DNA of 64,000 bases from Balneolales bacterium ANBcel1. GTDB lineage: Bacteria; Bacteroidota; Rhodothermia; Balneolales; Natronogracilivirgulaceae. The stretch lies in contig JARULB010000004.1 in assembly GCA_029688905.1 (NCBI GenBank), forward strand, positions 62,001 to 126,000, given 5' to 3'. The notes beneath the pieces are model-generated. The model worked only from the letters and a program-made list of their open reading frames with translations, searched no databases and had not been told where the DNA came from. This document shows positions 51,440 through 61,162 of this stretch, piece by piece (the first letter of the stretch is position 1; each line of letters starts with the position of its first letter). The translations under genes were made by a program, and so were the position numbers.

Positions 51440-52336
51440 CTAGCGCTGTAGCCGCTCGTACTCGGAAATCCGGCTGTTGTCCATGGTGGTCAGAATGTTG
51501 TACGCGGCCAGCCTTCGTTCGGTATCGGCATCCATAAAGACGGCGCGGAACTCCCGGTGTTTGGCGGAGAAAAGCAGGTCCAGCAGGTAGGTGGAGCTGG
51601 TTCTGCGCTGCGCCTGGTGAATCAGGTCAAACGCTTCAAGAATATTGTCACGGGATTCATCCGGACTTTGGGTGAACAGATCCAGACCATGGCGGTGGTA
51701 CCGGTACTGAGCAAGCCGGAAATCCTCGAAATTGGGATTCAGCAACTGGCTGATGATACCGTGACGGCTTCTTCGGGAACCGGCGGTAGCCCAGCCACTT
51801 CCCGACGACTGACCCATGTCCGCAATCCGCTGGGCCGAGCGAAAGTACTCTTCGCCCCCCTTCTCGGAAAACGTATCGTAATCAAGGCCCAGAATGAGAT
51901 AGGCGTAAAAATCCAGCACCGAGGCAATTTCATTGTACTGATAGGGATCGAACCGCAAACTGTGATTCGGCCCAAGCTCGAAGGTCCAGCTGTTATCGTT
52001 GATCACAAGCAGCGGTGTAACCTGCATGGTGTTGTAGATTGGCCGTTCCGACGAGACAATCATGGTTGCGTTGAAGGTCCGATTATCCACGGAATTGATC
52101 ACAATCTGCAGGGACATCTGAATCCGTTCTACCTCCTGAAAGCGTTCATCGGTCCAATTGTTGGTCTCCAGATACTCCTTGACCATAGGACCGAAATCAC
52201 TCAGGTATTCGTAGTCGGTGGTGCTGATCTGACTGGTATTCACATTCACGGTAACATCAAATACCTGATTGGCCACCGCGCTGATCGGTGTCATAAGAAT
52301 GATCAATACTATTAGTTTTCCCGCCTTGTGTATCAT
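51440..52336 (-). CDS. DUF4835/PorD-like exported protein
   Basis: 298 residues with a signal peptide (LIVLIILMTPISAVANQ). The mature start FDVTVNVNTSQISTTDYEYL, 'MSLQIVINSVDNRTFNATMIVSS' and 'YNEIASVLDFYAYLILGLDYDTFSEKGG' fit the DUF4835 family, which is annotated as PorD in type IX secretion systems. The T9SS-sorted enzymes of the PUL make such a component expected in this genome. It is convergent with the flippase-domain gene. I am fairly sure of the DUF and less sure that it acts in secretion. Confidence 0.8.
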   Translation of the reverse strand: MIHKAGKLIVLIILMTPISAVANQVFDVTVNVNTSQISTTDYEYLSDFGPMVKEYLETNNWTDERFQEVERIQMSLQIVINSVDNRTFNATMIVSSERPIYNTMQVTPLLVINDNSWTFELGPNHSLRFDPYQYNEIASVLDFYAYLILGLDYDTFSEKGGEEYFRSAQRIADMGQSSGSGWATAGSRRSRHGIISQLLNPNFEDFRLAQYRYHRHGLDLFTQSPDESRDNILEAFDLIHQAQRRTSSTYLLDLLFSAKHREFRAVFMDADTERRLAAYNILTTMDNSRISEYERLQR

Positions 52337-52566
52337 CTGCCGTCAGTTTGTGATCCAGCCTGTAAGAGATCTTCTTCCCGGTGCTTTCTGTGATAACAGG
52401 TATTGCCATCAGCCGCCTGTTTCGGGGCTGCCACAGGTATCCGGATTGTTGCAGTTTCTGCAGCAGTCAGCTGCTCATAGTATCCGCTGTACCCGGTACT
52501 GTTATGCCGTGCCTGTGAGTACAAAATACCGAATGGAAGCAATTTTTCATATACGAGAGATAACGT

Positions 52567-53442
52567 GTGAAAGAGAGAAAACGCATTTACCGTTTTATAT
52601 GGTATGCATTGATTTCGGGTCCTGCCATGGCAGCTGCCCTGCTCATTGCAAACCAGGCTGCATCGGCTCAATGGACCATGGGAGCCCGGGGTACCGCCAT
52701 GGGGCAGGCGCATACCGCGTTGCCATCCGACCCCTGGTCCGTATTCCACAACCCGGCTATGATCGATGACGACAACCGGTATTTCGCGCTGTTTGCCATT
52801 CGCAATTTCGGCATGAAGGAGCTTGAGGATCATGCCGCCGTTTTTTCCATGCCCGTGCTGTTCAACCGGGAGTCTGCCGGAGCCGCCGTATCGGGAGGTA
52901 TCCACAGCTATGGATTCCGGTTGTTTCGAGAAACCCGGCTCCTGGCGGGCAGTTCATTTCGACTGCATTCTGTCAGGGTCGGATTGACTGCGACGTACGT
53001 ACATACGAGCATTCGCAACTATGGATCCGGGGGATCACTCGTTGTCAATGCAGGCATCGCCTCAACCATCGCAGGAAATCTCACCATCGGATTCCGCTGG
53101 CTTAACCTGTTTCACGACGGATTGCCATTTTGGTCGCGGGATCCTCCGGAAGTGCCGCATCATCCGGCAGAAATGGCGGCCGGACTGACCTGGCGCATCG
53201 TCCCTTCTCTTTTGGCCAGTTTTGATCTGGTTAATGATGTAATGCACCCGATTACCCTGCGGTCGGGTTTTGAAGCGGAGGTCCTTCAAGGGTTTTTCCT
53301 GCGAGGCGGCTGGACGACCCGGCCCTTCACATGGTCTGCAGGTGCCGGTTTCAGGGTCTCTTCCATTAAATCATCCCTTGCTGTACGCCATCATGAGGTT
53401 CTGGGACTGAGTCCGGGCCTGGGTTGTACCATTTTCTTTTAA
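52567..53442 (+). CDS. PorV/PorQ-like outer membrane barrel protein
   Basis: 291 residues. Signal peptide ends near QAASAQ; the mature protein opens WTMGARGTAMGQAHTALPSDPWSVFHNPA, the typical start of PorV/PorQ/FadL-type barrels of the FCB group. Amphipathic strands follow to the end (GLGCTIFF, terminal Phe). PorV and PorQ take part in T9SS cargo processing, but the same opening is found in barrels of other function. The start codon is GTG at 52567 with no clear ribosome site. It is followed 30-230 nt later by the HhH protein gene on the same strand. Confidence 0.72.
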   Translation: MKERKRIYRFIWYALISGPAMAAALLIANQAASAQWTMGARGTAMGQAHTALPSDPWSVFHNPAMIDDDNRYFALFAIRNFGMKELEDHAAVFSMPVLFNRESAGAAVSGGIHSYGFRLFRETRLLAGSSFRLHSVRVGLTATYVHTSIRNYGSGGSLVVNAGIASTIAGNLTIGFRWLNLFHDGLPFWSRDPPEVPHHPAEMAAGLTWRIVPSLLASFDLVNDVMHPITLRSGFEAEVLQGFFLRGGWTTRPFTWSAGAGFRVSSIKSSLAVRHHEVLGLSPGLGCTIFF

Positions 53443-53667
53443 TGGCGGGATTCTTATCAACGGTTACCGGGATTGGTTATGAGACATCACCCTTCTCTTA
53501 TTCTGCGGCCAGAATCGGGATATTCAGGGCCTTGTTGTCGCCGGAATGGTGCGGCTGCAGAGCCGTGCTCCTGTGCAGTTGCCCTGCGCAGGAAAGTCCG
53601 GCGGACTGGATCCGGAGCACCTCCAGAAAGCCGAAATGCGAACTGCTTACGGGCTTTCTCTGCTCGA

Positions 53668-55824
53668 ATGCCGGCTGCCCGGACTCGTGCCCGAACCGAA
53701 CCGACCCTCATCCGGCATTCAGAACCCCTTGTCCGGTGTGTCAAAAACCATGGACGGATTGCCGGGGTTGTTCTTATTCTGCTTGTGCTGCATTCCGTGA
53801 CAATCCGTGCACAGGAGGTCCAACTGTCAGGACCCGGAATGTATATGGACCTGCTGGCCCACGAAATTAACCCGGAGGATTTTGAAGATGAAGAGGCGTT
53901 TGATGCGTACCTGATGGAATTGGCCGAACGTTTTCCGGCGGATCTGAACACAGCCCCTTCCGAAACCTTTTATCTGATTCCGGGTATCCGCCATCAAACC
54001 GTTCGTGCGATTCTGGCTCATCGCCGGCAGACTCCGTTTCAGTCGGTTGATGATCTGCGGAATGTCTCCGGTATGGATCCCGGAGACCTGGAGGCTCTGC
54101 TCCCCTGGGTTGCGGTTGAGTCGTATTCCAGTGGACGTCGATTGGTAAGTGAGATAGCGGTCGAGCAATTATTTCGCTATCAGCGAACCATTCCCCGGGC
54201 GCAAGGGTATCGAGCCACAAGCGGTAATTCGGCTCCTTATCCGGGATCACCCGGAAGGCTGTATCACCGTCAATCTGTACGCGGAGAACGGGTGTCGGCC
54301 AACCTCACTCAGGCGAAACTGCCCGGAGAGCAGCTTTCGAGCCGTTTTGGTCCAGATTTCACATCGGGCCACCTTCAGGTATCCGACATCGGACCAATGA
54401 ACCGCTTGGTGATCGGAGATTACTCCCTGCGATTTGGGCAGGGGCTGGCTCTCTGGAGCACCGCATCCTTTGGGAAATCCGGTACTGCGCACAGCGCGCC
54501 CCGCAGAAGAACTTTTGGCATCACTCCCTATCGCTCATCCGGCCAAATCAGGTTCTTCAGGGGAGTTGCCATGGAAACAGATATTATAAATCCCGCCTTC
54601 AAATGGCTCACTGATGGCCGTATTACTGTCACTCTATTCCATTCCGAGCGCAGACGGTCGGCTGTTCAAACGGTCGGTGACACCATTCGCCCACCCTCAT
54701 CATCCCCCTACCACCGCACTTACAGTCAGCGATCACGCCGGCATAATACGAAAGAGTTTGTCACCGGCGGAAATATCCGGTTTGAGACAGATTACGTTCG
54801 AGCGGGAATCACCAGATACACATACCGGCTGAACAGGCCTGTGACTCCCCTTCCCGGGTCTCACATCATGCGTGGCCAGGATCACGGAGTCAACGCGGCA
54901 GACTTTTCTGCCGAAATGGGTCCCTTGCAGGTATTCGGGGAGTTCGCACTTCGGGATGCAAATGCAGACAATACCCGATGGAGCCAAAGAAGCGCCTGGA
55001 CTGCCGGGATCTCCGGATCTTTTGCAGGAGTCACCGACTGGATTTGGGCGGCCCGATGGTTTCAGCCAATGTACTGGTCAGAGTTTGGGAACGCATTCGG
55101 AGAAGGGAGCAGTCCGCCGGCCAACCAGACGGGATGGTACTTCGGCTACAGGATACGAACGAGACCTGGAATCGTTTTAAGCGGTTTTTTGGACCGTTTT
55201 CGTTTTCCGGAACCGCGGGGGCATGACACCCTTGCATCGGATGGATGGGAGACCGCCGCTAGTGCAAGCTATCGACCGTTCAGAACTTTCAATATTCACG
55301 CGACATTTCGGTACAAGGAACGGTCCGGAGAAACAGAAGCAAATGATGTATTCGGCCGGGCATTCCGGGTTTCCACCAGCGAATACCGATACTCCGGCAG
55401 AATACGGCTTCAATGGCGGGTGCGCCCGAATGTACTGCTGTTGACATGGCTGGATCGATCGGAAACCGCCTCAACGGCTTCCTCCCGTTCTTCCGGGGTA
55501 TCACTCAGCCAGGTTTTCCGATGGCAGGTTCATGAATCCGTTCAGCTGGATATCAGCCGATCGGTATTTGAAACCGATGATTTCTCTTCCAGGATTTACA
55601 TCTATGAATACGGCCTGACGCAAACCATGAATTCACGCATGGTCTTTGGGAAGGGATTGATATCGTCGGTTGTCATACGATACCAGCCGATGAGATGGTT
55701 GCTTGCGGAAACACACTTCAGTGTGCTTCGGTACATAGACCGTCCCGCAATCGGATCCGGGAATGAACTAACCGGGGGTCCGGCCAGGTCTCATGCAGGA
55801 GTTCAACTCCGGTTACGCTACTGA
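53668..55824 (+). CDS. Exported helix-hairpin-helix protein with predicted outer membrane barrel
   Basis: 718 residues from ATG 53668; ATG 53479 and TTG 53473 are in-frame alternatives. I prefer 53668 because a hydrophobic signal (GRIAGVVLILLVLHSVTIRAQ) follows about 35 residues later, whereas the upstream codons encode Arg/Ala/Cys-rich sequence without character. Mature residues about 60-125 form a ComEA-like HhH pair: ADLNTAPSETFYLIPGIRHQ and FQSVDDLRNVSGMDPGDLEA. The remaining ~550 residues are Arg/Tyr/Trp-rich alternating strands, like a large outer membrane barrel, ending GVQLRLRY. Family members with HhH plus barrel occur in Bacteroidota with unknown role. DNA binding at the surface is a possibility only. 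Confidence 0.7.
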   Translation: MPAARTRARTEPTLIRHSEPLVRCVKNHGRIAGVVLILLVLHSVTIRAQEVQLSGPGMYMDLLAHEINPEDFEDEEAFDAYLMELAERFPADLNTAPSETFYLIPGIRHQTVRAILAHRRQTPFQSVDDLRNVSGMDPGDLEALLPWVAVESYSSGRRLVSEIAVEQLFRYQRTIPRAQGYRATSGNSAPYPGSPGRLYHRQSVRGERVSANLTQAKLPGEQLSSRFGPDFTSGHLQVSDIGPMNRLVIGDYSLRFGQGLALWSTASFGKSGTAHSAPRRRTFGITPYRSSGQIRFFRGVAMETDIINPAFKWLTDGRITVTLFHSERRRSAVQTVGDTIRPPSSSPYHRTYSQRSRRHNTKEFVTGGNIRFETDYVRAGITRYTYRLNRPVTPLPGSHIMRGQDHGVNAADFSAEMGPLQVFGEFALRDANADNTRWSQRSAWTAGISGSFAGVTDWIWAARWFQPMYWSEFGNAFGEGSSPPANQTGWYFGYRIRTRPGIVLSGFLDRFRFPEPRGHDTLASDGWETAASASYRPFRTFNIHATFRYKERSGETEANDVFGRAFRVSTSEYRYSGRIRLQWRVRPNVLLLTWLDRSETASTASSRSSGVSLSQVFRWQVHESVQLDISRSVFETDDFSSRIYIYEYGLTQTMNSRMVFGKGLISSVVIRYQPMRWLLAETHFSVLRYIDRPAIGSGNELTGGPARSHAGVQLRLRY

Positions 55825-55917
55825 ATGGCAACCATCGGTATCAAACTCGGGCAACCAAAGGCCAGATGATCAGCCGTCTTAAATTTTCCGGATACGGCCG
55901 TTCTGAAACTCTGCTTC

Positions 55918-56442
55918 TCAGGCATCTGAATTGTGGAGCTTTTTGACAAAAGCGGCGTGAACCTCGACAAAAAGCACCTGGCTCAACTGTTCAATTCTGA
56001 GGGCGACTCTCTTTTTCCCGCGCCACTCAACCCAAACACCTTCACTTCCCTTCAATGGGCCATCAACCACTTCAACCGGATCCCCTTTGAAAAAGTCGGT
56101 CTCCTCGACTTCAAATGCGTCCGGCCCGGCCAAAATCTTGCGAATCATCTCTATCTGTTCATCACGTATCGCTGCCGGCGCTCCATTAAACCCTACCGTC
56201 CGCGCCACGCCATCAATCTGCACCGCATGATATAGATTGTTTTGGGAGGTCCGAACAAACACATAGCTGGAGAAGAGAGGCACCTCGACTTTTTTCTTGC
56301 GATCACTCCATTGGCGCACAACGGATTGCATTGGAAGCCAAACATCGAATCCGGCCTCTCTCAAGCGGTCTTCTACCTTCTTCTCAAACTTCGGCCTGGT
56401 ATACAGGGCATACCATTTCGGTTCCATAGCGTCTAAACTCAT
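55918..56442 (-). CDS. UpxY/NusG-family transcription antiterminator
   Basis: 174 residues. NusG N-terminal fold: KWYALYTRPKFEKKVEDRLR, DVWLPMQSVVRQWSDRKKKV, VPLFSSYVFVRT; and a C-terminal KOW domain, FFKGDPVEVVDGPLKGSEGV. Its length and sequence fit the UpxY/LoaP-type NusG paralogues that help RNA polymerase through capsule or exopolysaccharide operons. It is not the housekeeping NusG (no ribosomal-protein neighbours). Normally the gene is the first of a polysaccharide cluster; here the neighbour on its 3' side is a convergent barrel gene, so it looks orphaned. ATG 56427 (codon 6) is an alternative start. Confidence 0.85.
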   Translation of the reverse strand: MSLDAMEPKWYALYTRPKFEKKVEDRLREAGFDVWLPMQSVVRQWSDRKKKVEVPLFSSYVFVRTSQNNLYHAVQIDGVARTVGFNGAPAAIRDEQIEMIRKILAGPDAFEVEETDFFKGDPVEVVDGPLKGSEGVWVEWRGKKRVALRIEQLSQVLFVEVHAAFVKKLHNSDA

Positions 56443-56809
56443 GATATTTGTTGCGTTCAGCTCATCGCAAAATAGGGGAATAATCGAAAAAAAACCAAGC
56501 AGCGATGCTGTCCGGGTTTCCCATTTTCCGGGTCAGTGCCAAATTACCAGGATTCAATCCGTCATATCCTGAAGGCAAGCAAAATATCAAGATTCCCATG
56601 TCATGAGGATTTGCAGGCAAACAGCCTGTCACACCACAAAAAAGCAGCAAGCAATCAGCCGGTCCGTAGCGGGATGATCATCCGGCATAAATGCAAACCA
56701 GGACCTGAGGCATGGACCCTTCATCGGAATTATTTCATATTGATGCTTCATCCCTTATCTTGTAAAGATATAACGAGTCAATGTAATTCTATTCTGTTTC
56801 AGTTTCTCT
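56443..56809. other. Divergent intergenic region before metG
   Basis: 367 bases with no gene. A short palindrome TATCTT-GTA-AAGATA (56756-56770) lies 40 nt upstream of metG. No T-box or other riboswitch pattern is recognised and no clear promoter pair was found. Confidence 0.4.
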
Positions 56810-58837
56810 ATGGGCAAACGAACCCTGGTCACTTCCGCACTACCGTATGCAAATGGCCCTATTCACCTCGGACATCTTGCCGGCGCTTATCTTCCGGCCG
56901 ATTTTTATGTGCGGTTCAAGCGCATGCGCAACGAAGATGTTGTCTTCATTTGCGGGTCGGATGAACACGGTGTTCCCATCACCATAGCCGCCGACAAGGA
57001 AGGGGTCACGCCGCAGGATATCGTCGACCGGTATCACGAGATGAACAAAAAAACGTTCGCTCAGTTCGGGATTACGTTTGATTATTTCGGCCGAACCAGC
57101 TCACCGGTTCATCATGAGACATCACGTGATTTTTTCGAGGTCCTGAATGAGAAGGGAGTTTTTAAAAAGAAGACGGAGACGCAGCTTTTCGATGAAAAAG
57201 CCGACATGTTTCTGCCTGACCGTTACGTCAAGGGCACCTGTCCACATTGTGATTACGGGGAGGCTTTCGGTGACCAGTGCGAAAAATGTGGCACATCGCT
57301 TTCTCCGTCCGATCTGATCGAACCCCGCAGCATGGTTACCGGCGAAACGCCGATTTACAAAGAGACCGAACACTGGTTCCTGCCGCTTGGTGATTTTCAG
57401 GATGACCTGCAGAAATGGCTGGACAGCACGGAGAACTGGAAGCCCAACGTGATGGGCCAGGTGAACAGCTGGCTCACGCTTGGCCTGGGGGACCGCGCCG
57501 TTACCCGGGATCTGACCTGGGGCGTGCCTGTACCACTGGAAGGTGCTGAAGGCAAGGTGCTCTATGTCTGGTTTGATGCGCCTATAGGTTACATTTCCGC
57601 AACCAGGGAGTGGGCGCGGGAGAAAGGCGAACCCGACCTCTGGCAAAAGTACTGGCGTGACCAGGATTCCGATCTGATTCATTTCATCGGCAAGGACAAC
57701 ATCGTTTTCCACTGCATCATGTTCCCATCGGTGTTGATGTCGTATGACGGATATGTGCTGCCGAAAAACGTACCCGCCAACGAGTTCCTGAATCTGGAGG
57801 GGAAAAAGCTCTCCACTTCCCGGGGCTGGGCGGTATGGCTGCATGAATACCTCAAGGATTTCGAACCTGACCTGCTCCGGTATGTGCTCGGAACCGGGCT
57901 GCCCGAAACCAGGGATGCCGATTTTTCCTGGAAATATTTCCAGGATCATGTGAACGGAGAACTGGCGGACATTCTGGGCAACTTCGCTTTCCGAACACTT
58001 TCATTCACCAGCCGCTATTTCGATGGCAAGGTACCGCAACAGGGGCCTCTAGCCGATGAGGACCGAAAGGTGCTTGCAGAAATCACCCGGCTTAAAGAAG
58101 AGGTGGAAACGTGCTACGAAACGTTCCATTTCCGCGATGCGATCCAGAACAGCATGAAGCTGGCCCGTGCCGGGAACAAATATTTTACGGAAATGGAGCC
58201 CTGGCACCTTCGCAAAAACAATCCGGAGCGTTGTGCCACCGTTTTAAATGTCTGTTGCCAGATTACCGCGGCCCTTTCGATTCTTTTTGATCCGGTAATA
58301 CCGGACGCATGCAAGAAACTGCGCACCTCCCTGCACATCGAAAAAGCGGGGTGGGATGACATCGGAGAACAGACCCTCGAAGCCGGCAACCCGGTAGACA
58401 AAGGCGAAATCCTTTTCGTCAAGCTGGAAAACGAAGTCATCGAGAAGCAGTATCAAAAACTTGAAGAGCAGACCGAGAAACTGGAAGCCGAACAACCGAA
58501 ACTGGACCCGTTGAAAAACACCATCACGTTTGAGGACTTCAGCAAGCTTGACCTGCGTGTCGGTGAAATACTTATGGCAGAGCCGGTTCCAAAATCAGAA
58601 AAATTGCTTAAGGTCACTGTAGATATCGGGTTGGAAAAACGAACCATCATGGCAGGAATCGCACAACATGTCAGGCCTGAAGACCTGCCGGGCAAGAAAG
58701 TAACGGTCGTTGCCAATCTCAAACCCCGAAAAATGCTGGGCACACCCAGCGAAGGAATGATCCTTATGGCTGAAACTCCGGATGGAAAACTGAAGTTTCT
58801 GTCATCTGATGCCGAAAATGGAAGTATCATTTCCTGA
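56810..58837 (+). CDS. metG: Methionyl-tRNA synthetase
   Basis: 675 residues, the length of E. coli MetG. Class I motifs: HLGH at residues 19-22 and KLSTS in the KMSKS position (GKKLSTSRGWAVW). The zinc knuckle is CPHC...CEKC (about 145-165). After the anticodon-binding helices (WHLRKNNPERCATVL) comes the C-terminal tRNA-binding OB domain (FSKLDLRVGEILMAEPVPKS) that also dimerises the enzyme. It charges initiator and elongator tRNA-Met. The next gene is 42 nt downstream on the same strand. Confidence 0.98.
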   Translation: MGKRTLVTSALPYANGPIHLGHLAGAYLPADFYVRFKRMRNEDVVFICGSDEHGVPITIAADKEGVTPQDIVDRYHEMNKKTFAQFGITFDYFGRTSSPVHHETSRDFFEVLNEKGVFKKKTETQLFDEKADMFLPDRYVKGTCPHCDYGEAFGDQCEKCGTSLSPSDLIEPRSMVTGETPIYKETEHWFLPLGDFQDDLQKWLDSTENWKPNVMGQVNSWLTLGLGDRAVTRDLTWGVPVPLEGAEGKVLYVWFDAPIGYISATREWAREKGEPDLWQKYWRDQDSDLIHFIGKDNIVFHCIMFPSVLMSYDGYVLPKNVPANEFLNLEGKKLSTSRGWAVWLHEYLKDFEPDLLRYVLGTGLPETRDADFSWKYFQDHVNGELADILGNFAFRTLSFTSRYFDGKVPQQGPLADEDRKVLAEITRLKEEVETCYETFHFRDAIQNSMKLARAGNKYFTEMEPWHLRKNNPERCATVLNVCCQITAALSILFDPVIPDACKKLRTSLHIEKAGWDDIGEQTLEAGNPVDKGEILFVKLENEVIEKQYQKLEEQTEKLEAEQPKLDPLKNTITFEDFSKLDLRVGEILMAEPVPKSEKLLKVTVDIGLEKRTIMAGIAQHVRPEDLPGKKVTVVANLKPRKMLGTPSEGMILMAETPDGKLKFLSSDAENGSIIS

Positions 58838-58879
58838 TTGTTCCAACACCACATAAATAACAGCTTTTATACATAATAC

Positions 58880-60904
58880 GTGTTTCGTAACGGAGACCAT
58901 ATAACCGGCCTGTCCACGAGAGTATCCCCTGTGTGGGGCGCTCAGCAGAAAGAGGATTTTTGCCTGTTTCGCTTGTACTGCCCGAAGGCGGTCCGCATAG
59001 ATCTCGTCCTTTTCGAGTGGTACGACCAGAAAAAGGGCAGGGAATATGCCATGGATAAACTTGATGACGGCAACTGGCACCTCAAGCTCCCCGGCCGACA
59101 AACCGGCAAATATTACGCTTTTCGTATTGAGCATCCCGATCACATTCCGGGGCTGCTACACACCGACGAATTGATTGCCGACCCATGGTCCGAGCAGGTG
59201 ACTACTGTAAACCACTTCCGCCAGTACGCCCGTAGCCGAATTGCCGAACCCGTGCCTTTTGACTGGGAAGGCGACACCTTCATTATCCCGCCGGAGCAGC
59301 GCGACCTGGTGATATACGAAGCTCATGTCAGGGATATGACTGCGCACCCATCCTCCGGAGCAAAATCACCGGGCACCTACCTGGGACTGACCGAGCGGGG
59401 CATCACCGGTGGTATCAGCCATCTGAAACGCCTCGGCGTGAATGCGGTTGAACTGCTTCCTCTCCAGAAGTTCGCGGGCTTTGAACCTCCGTATCACAAA
59501 AAGACTCCCGAAGGGTATTACAATACCTGGAACCCGTACAGCCGCAATTACTGGGGCTACATGACCAGCTTTTTCTTCGCCCCTGAAACCCTGTACGCCA
59601 CCGGTGGAAGCAACCGGCCCGGAGAGATAACCGGAGATCCTGAAGCCGCTTCACTGGAGCTCAAGACGATGGTCAGGGAACTGCACAAAGAGGGCATCAC
59701 GGTGATTATGGATGTGGTTTACAACCATGTATCGCAGTATGACCTGAATCCGCTGAAGCATCTGGATCTTTCGGACTTTTTCCGAACGGACGCCCACGGG
59801 AACCTGACCTCCGAGAGCGGCTGCGGAAACGACCTGCGTACCGAGTCGCCCTACATCCGGGAAATGATTATCTCCTCGGTTCTCTGGTGGATGAAGGAGT
59901 ACCATATAGACGGATTCCGCTTTGACCTGGCCAACCTGATCGATCGTGACACCATTGCCGAAATTCGTCACGAAGCGCAGAAAATCAATCCGAACGTCCT
60001 GTTGATTGCCGAACCATGGGGCGGCGGATACGACCCGACCGGCTTCTCGGGTTTTGGATGGTCCGCTTGGAACGACCAGATCCGCAACGGCGTCAAAGGG
60101 TTTGATCCGGTGCATTCGCCGGGGTTCATCTTCGGGAAATGGCACTATGAAACCAATCGGGAATCACTGGAAAACTACGTCCGGGGCACCCTGCTTCACG
60201 AACCGAACGGCCGGTTCCACCATCAGGAGCATTCGGTAAACTACCTGGAATCGCACGACGGATACACGCTTGCCGACTTCATACGCATCGCGCTGGATCC
60301 CCAAAAAGCGGGAAGACGCTTTGCCAAAAAATCAGAGCTCATAGCGCTCACCGACCGCGAACTCAGAACCTCCCGGCTGGCGGCCCTGTTTCTGATGACT
60401 TCCCAGGGAATCCCCATGATCCACTCCGGACAGGAGTGGGGACGTTCCAAATGGATCGACTCCCGCGAGACCAATGATCCCCACCACGGACGGCTCGATC
60501 ACAACAGCTACGAGAAAGACAACGCGACCAATTACCTCGATTTCACCGAAATCGAACATAACCGGCCGCTGTTCGACTACTACCGCGGCCTGATCCGTAT
60601 CCGCAAATACTATCCGCAGCTTCGGCTGGCCGACCCCGGCGACATCACCTTCCACTCTTATGAGGATGCGCTGCATCTGACTTTCGAAATCTACAGCCCG
60701 AAGATTGCCGCCAACGAGCGCCTGCTCATCAGCCTTAACGGCAATCCGGAAGCGACACACCGGATCACACTGCCCGAGGGTGAGTGGCGGGTGCTGGCAG
60801 ATCACGAAGCTACCTATCCCGACCAGCCGCGCCGGATCGAATCCGGATCCGTCGAGGTCCCGCCGGTGTCGGGAATAATTTTGCGCCAATCGGTCTCATC
60901 CTGA
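58880..60904 (+). CDS. GH13 debranching-type enzyme (isoamylase/pullulanase-like)
   Basis: 674 residues without a signal peptide, so cytoplasmic. N-terminal CBM48-like domain (residues about 10-110), then the GH13 barrel: DVVYNH (about 278-283), Asp349 in GFRFDLAN (nucleophile), Glu378 in LLIAEPW (acid/base) and NYLESHDGYTL (transition-state Asp). 'NYWGYMTSFFFAPETLYA' is the segment found in glycogen-debranching and isoamylase-type members. A C-terminal beta domain ends the protein. Substrate: alpha-1,6 branches of glycogen or limit dextrins, by family. The start is GTG 58880. It is unrelated to galactan use; its closeness to metG is probably accidental. Confidence 0.85.
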   Translation: MFRNGDHITGLSTRVSPVWGAQQKEDFCLFRLYCPKAVRIDLVLFEWYDQKKGREYAMDKLDDGNWHLKLPGRQTGKYYAFRIEHPDHIPGLLHTDELIADPWSEQVTTVNHFRQYARSRIAEPVPFDWEGDTFIIPPEQRDLVIYEAHVRDMTAHPSSGAKSPGTYLGLTERGITGGISHLKRLGVNAVELLPLQKFAGFEPPYHKKTPEGYYNTWNPYSRNYWGYMTSFFFAPETLYATGGSNRPGEITGDPEAASLELKTMVRELHKEGITVIMDVVYNHVSQYDLNPLKHLDLSDFFRTDAHGNLTSESGCGNDLRTESPYIREMIISSVLWWMKEYHIDGFRFDLANLIDRDTIAEIRHEAQKINPNVLLIAEPWGGGYDPTGFSGFGWSAWNDQIRNGVKGFDPVHSPGFIFGKWHYETNRESLENYVRGTLLHEPNGRFHHQEHSVNYLESHDGYTLADFIRIALDPQKAGRRFAKKSELIALTDRELRTSRLAALFLMTSQGIPMIHSGQEWGRSKWIDSRETNDPHHGRLDHNSYEKDNATNYLDFTEIEHNRPLFDYYRGLIRIRKYYPQLRLADPGDITFHSYEDALHLTFEIYSPKIAANERLLISLNGNPEATHRITLPEGEWRVLADHEATYPDQPRRIESGSVEVPPVSGIILRQSVSS

Positions 60905-61162
60905 CTCTGTACGGCTCAGCGTATTGCACCGCATACGTTTCCGGCTGAAATCCGCTTCGGATCACGTCTTCCCTTACCGTTGGAATCCCCTCCACCCGGA
61001 CCATTTTTCCCCATTTGACATGTGCCTGTTTTGCCGTCTGCAGATTCCGCGAAAATAAGTTGAATCATTCCAGCGAAATAGGATATTTTAGCTGATCAGT
61101 GCAGGTTGGTGAGCGATCCGATCAATAGTGCGGGTCATATCTGGACATAAACGGAGGTCATA

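Noticed and set aside
53473-53667. Upstream extension of the HhH barrel protein
   Set aside because: Arg/Cys/Ala-rich sequence precedes the signal peptide; a start at 53668 fits export better, although a longer form cannot be excluded.
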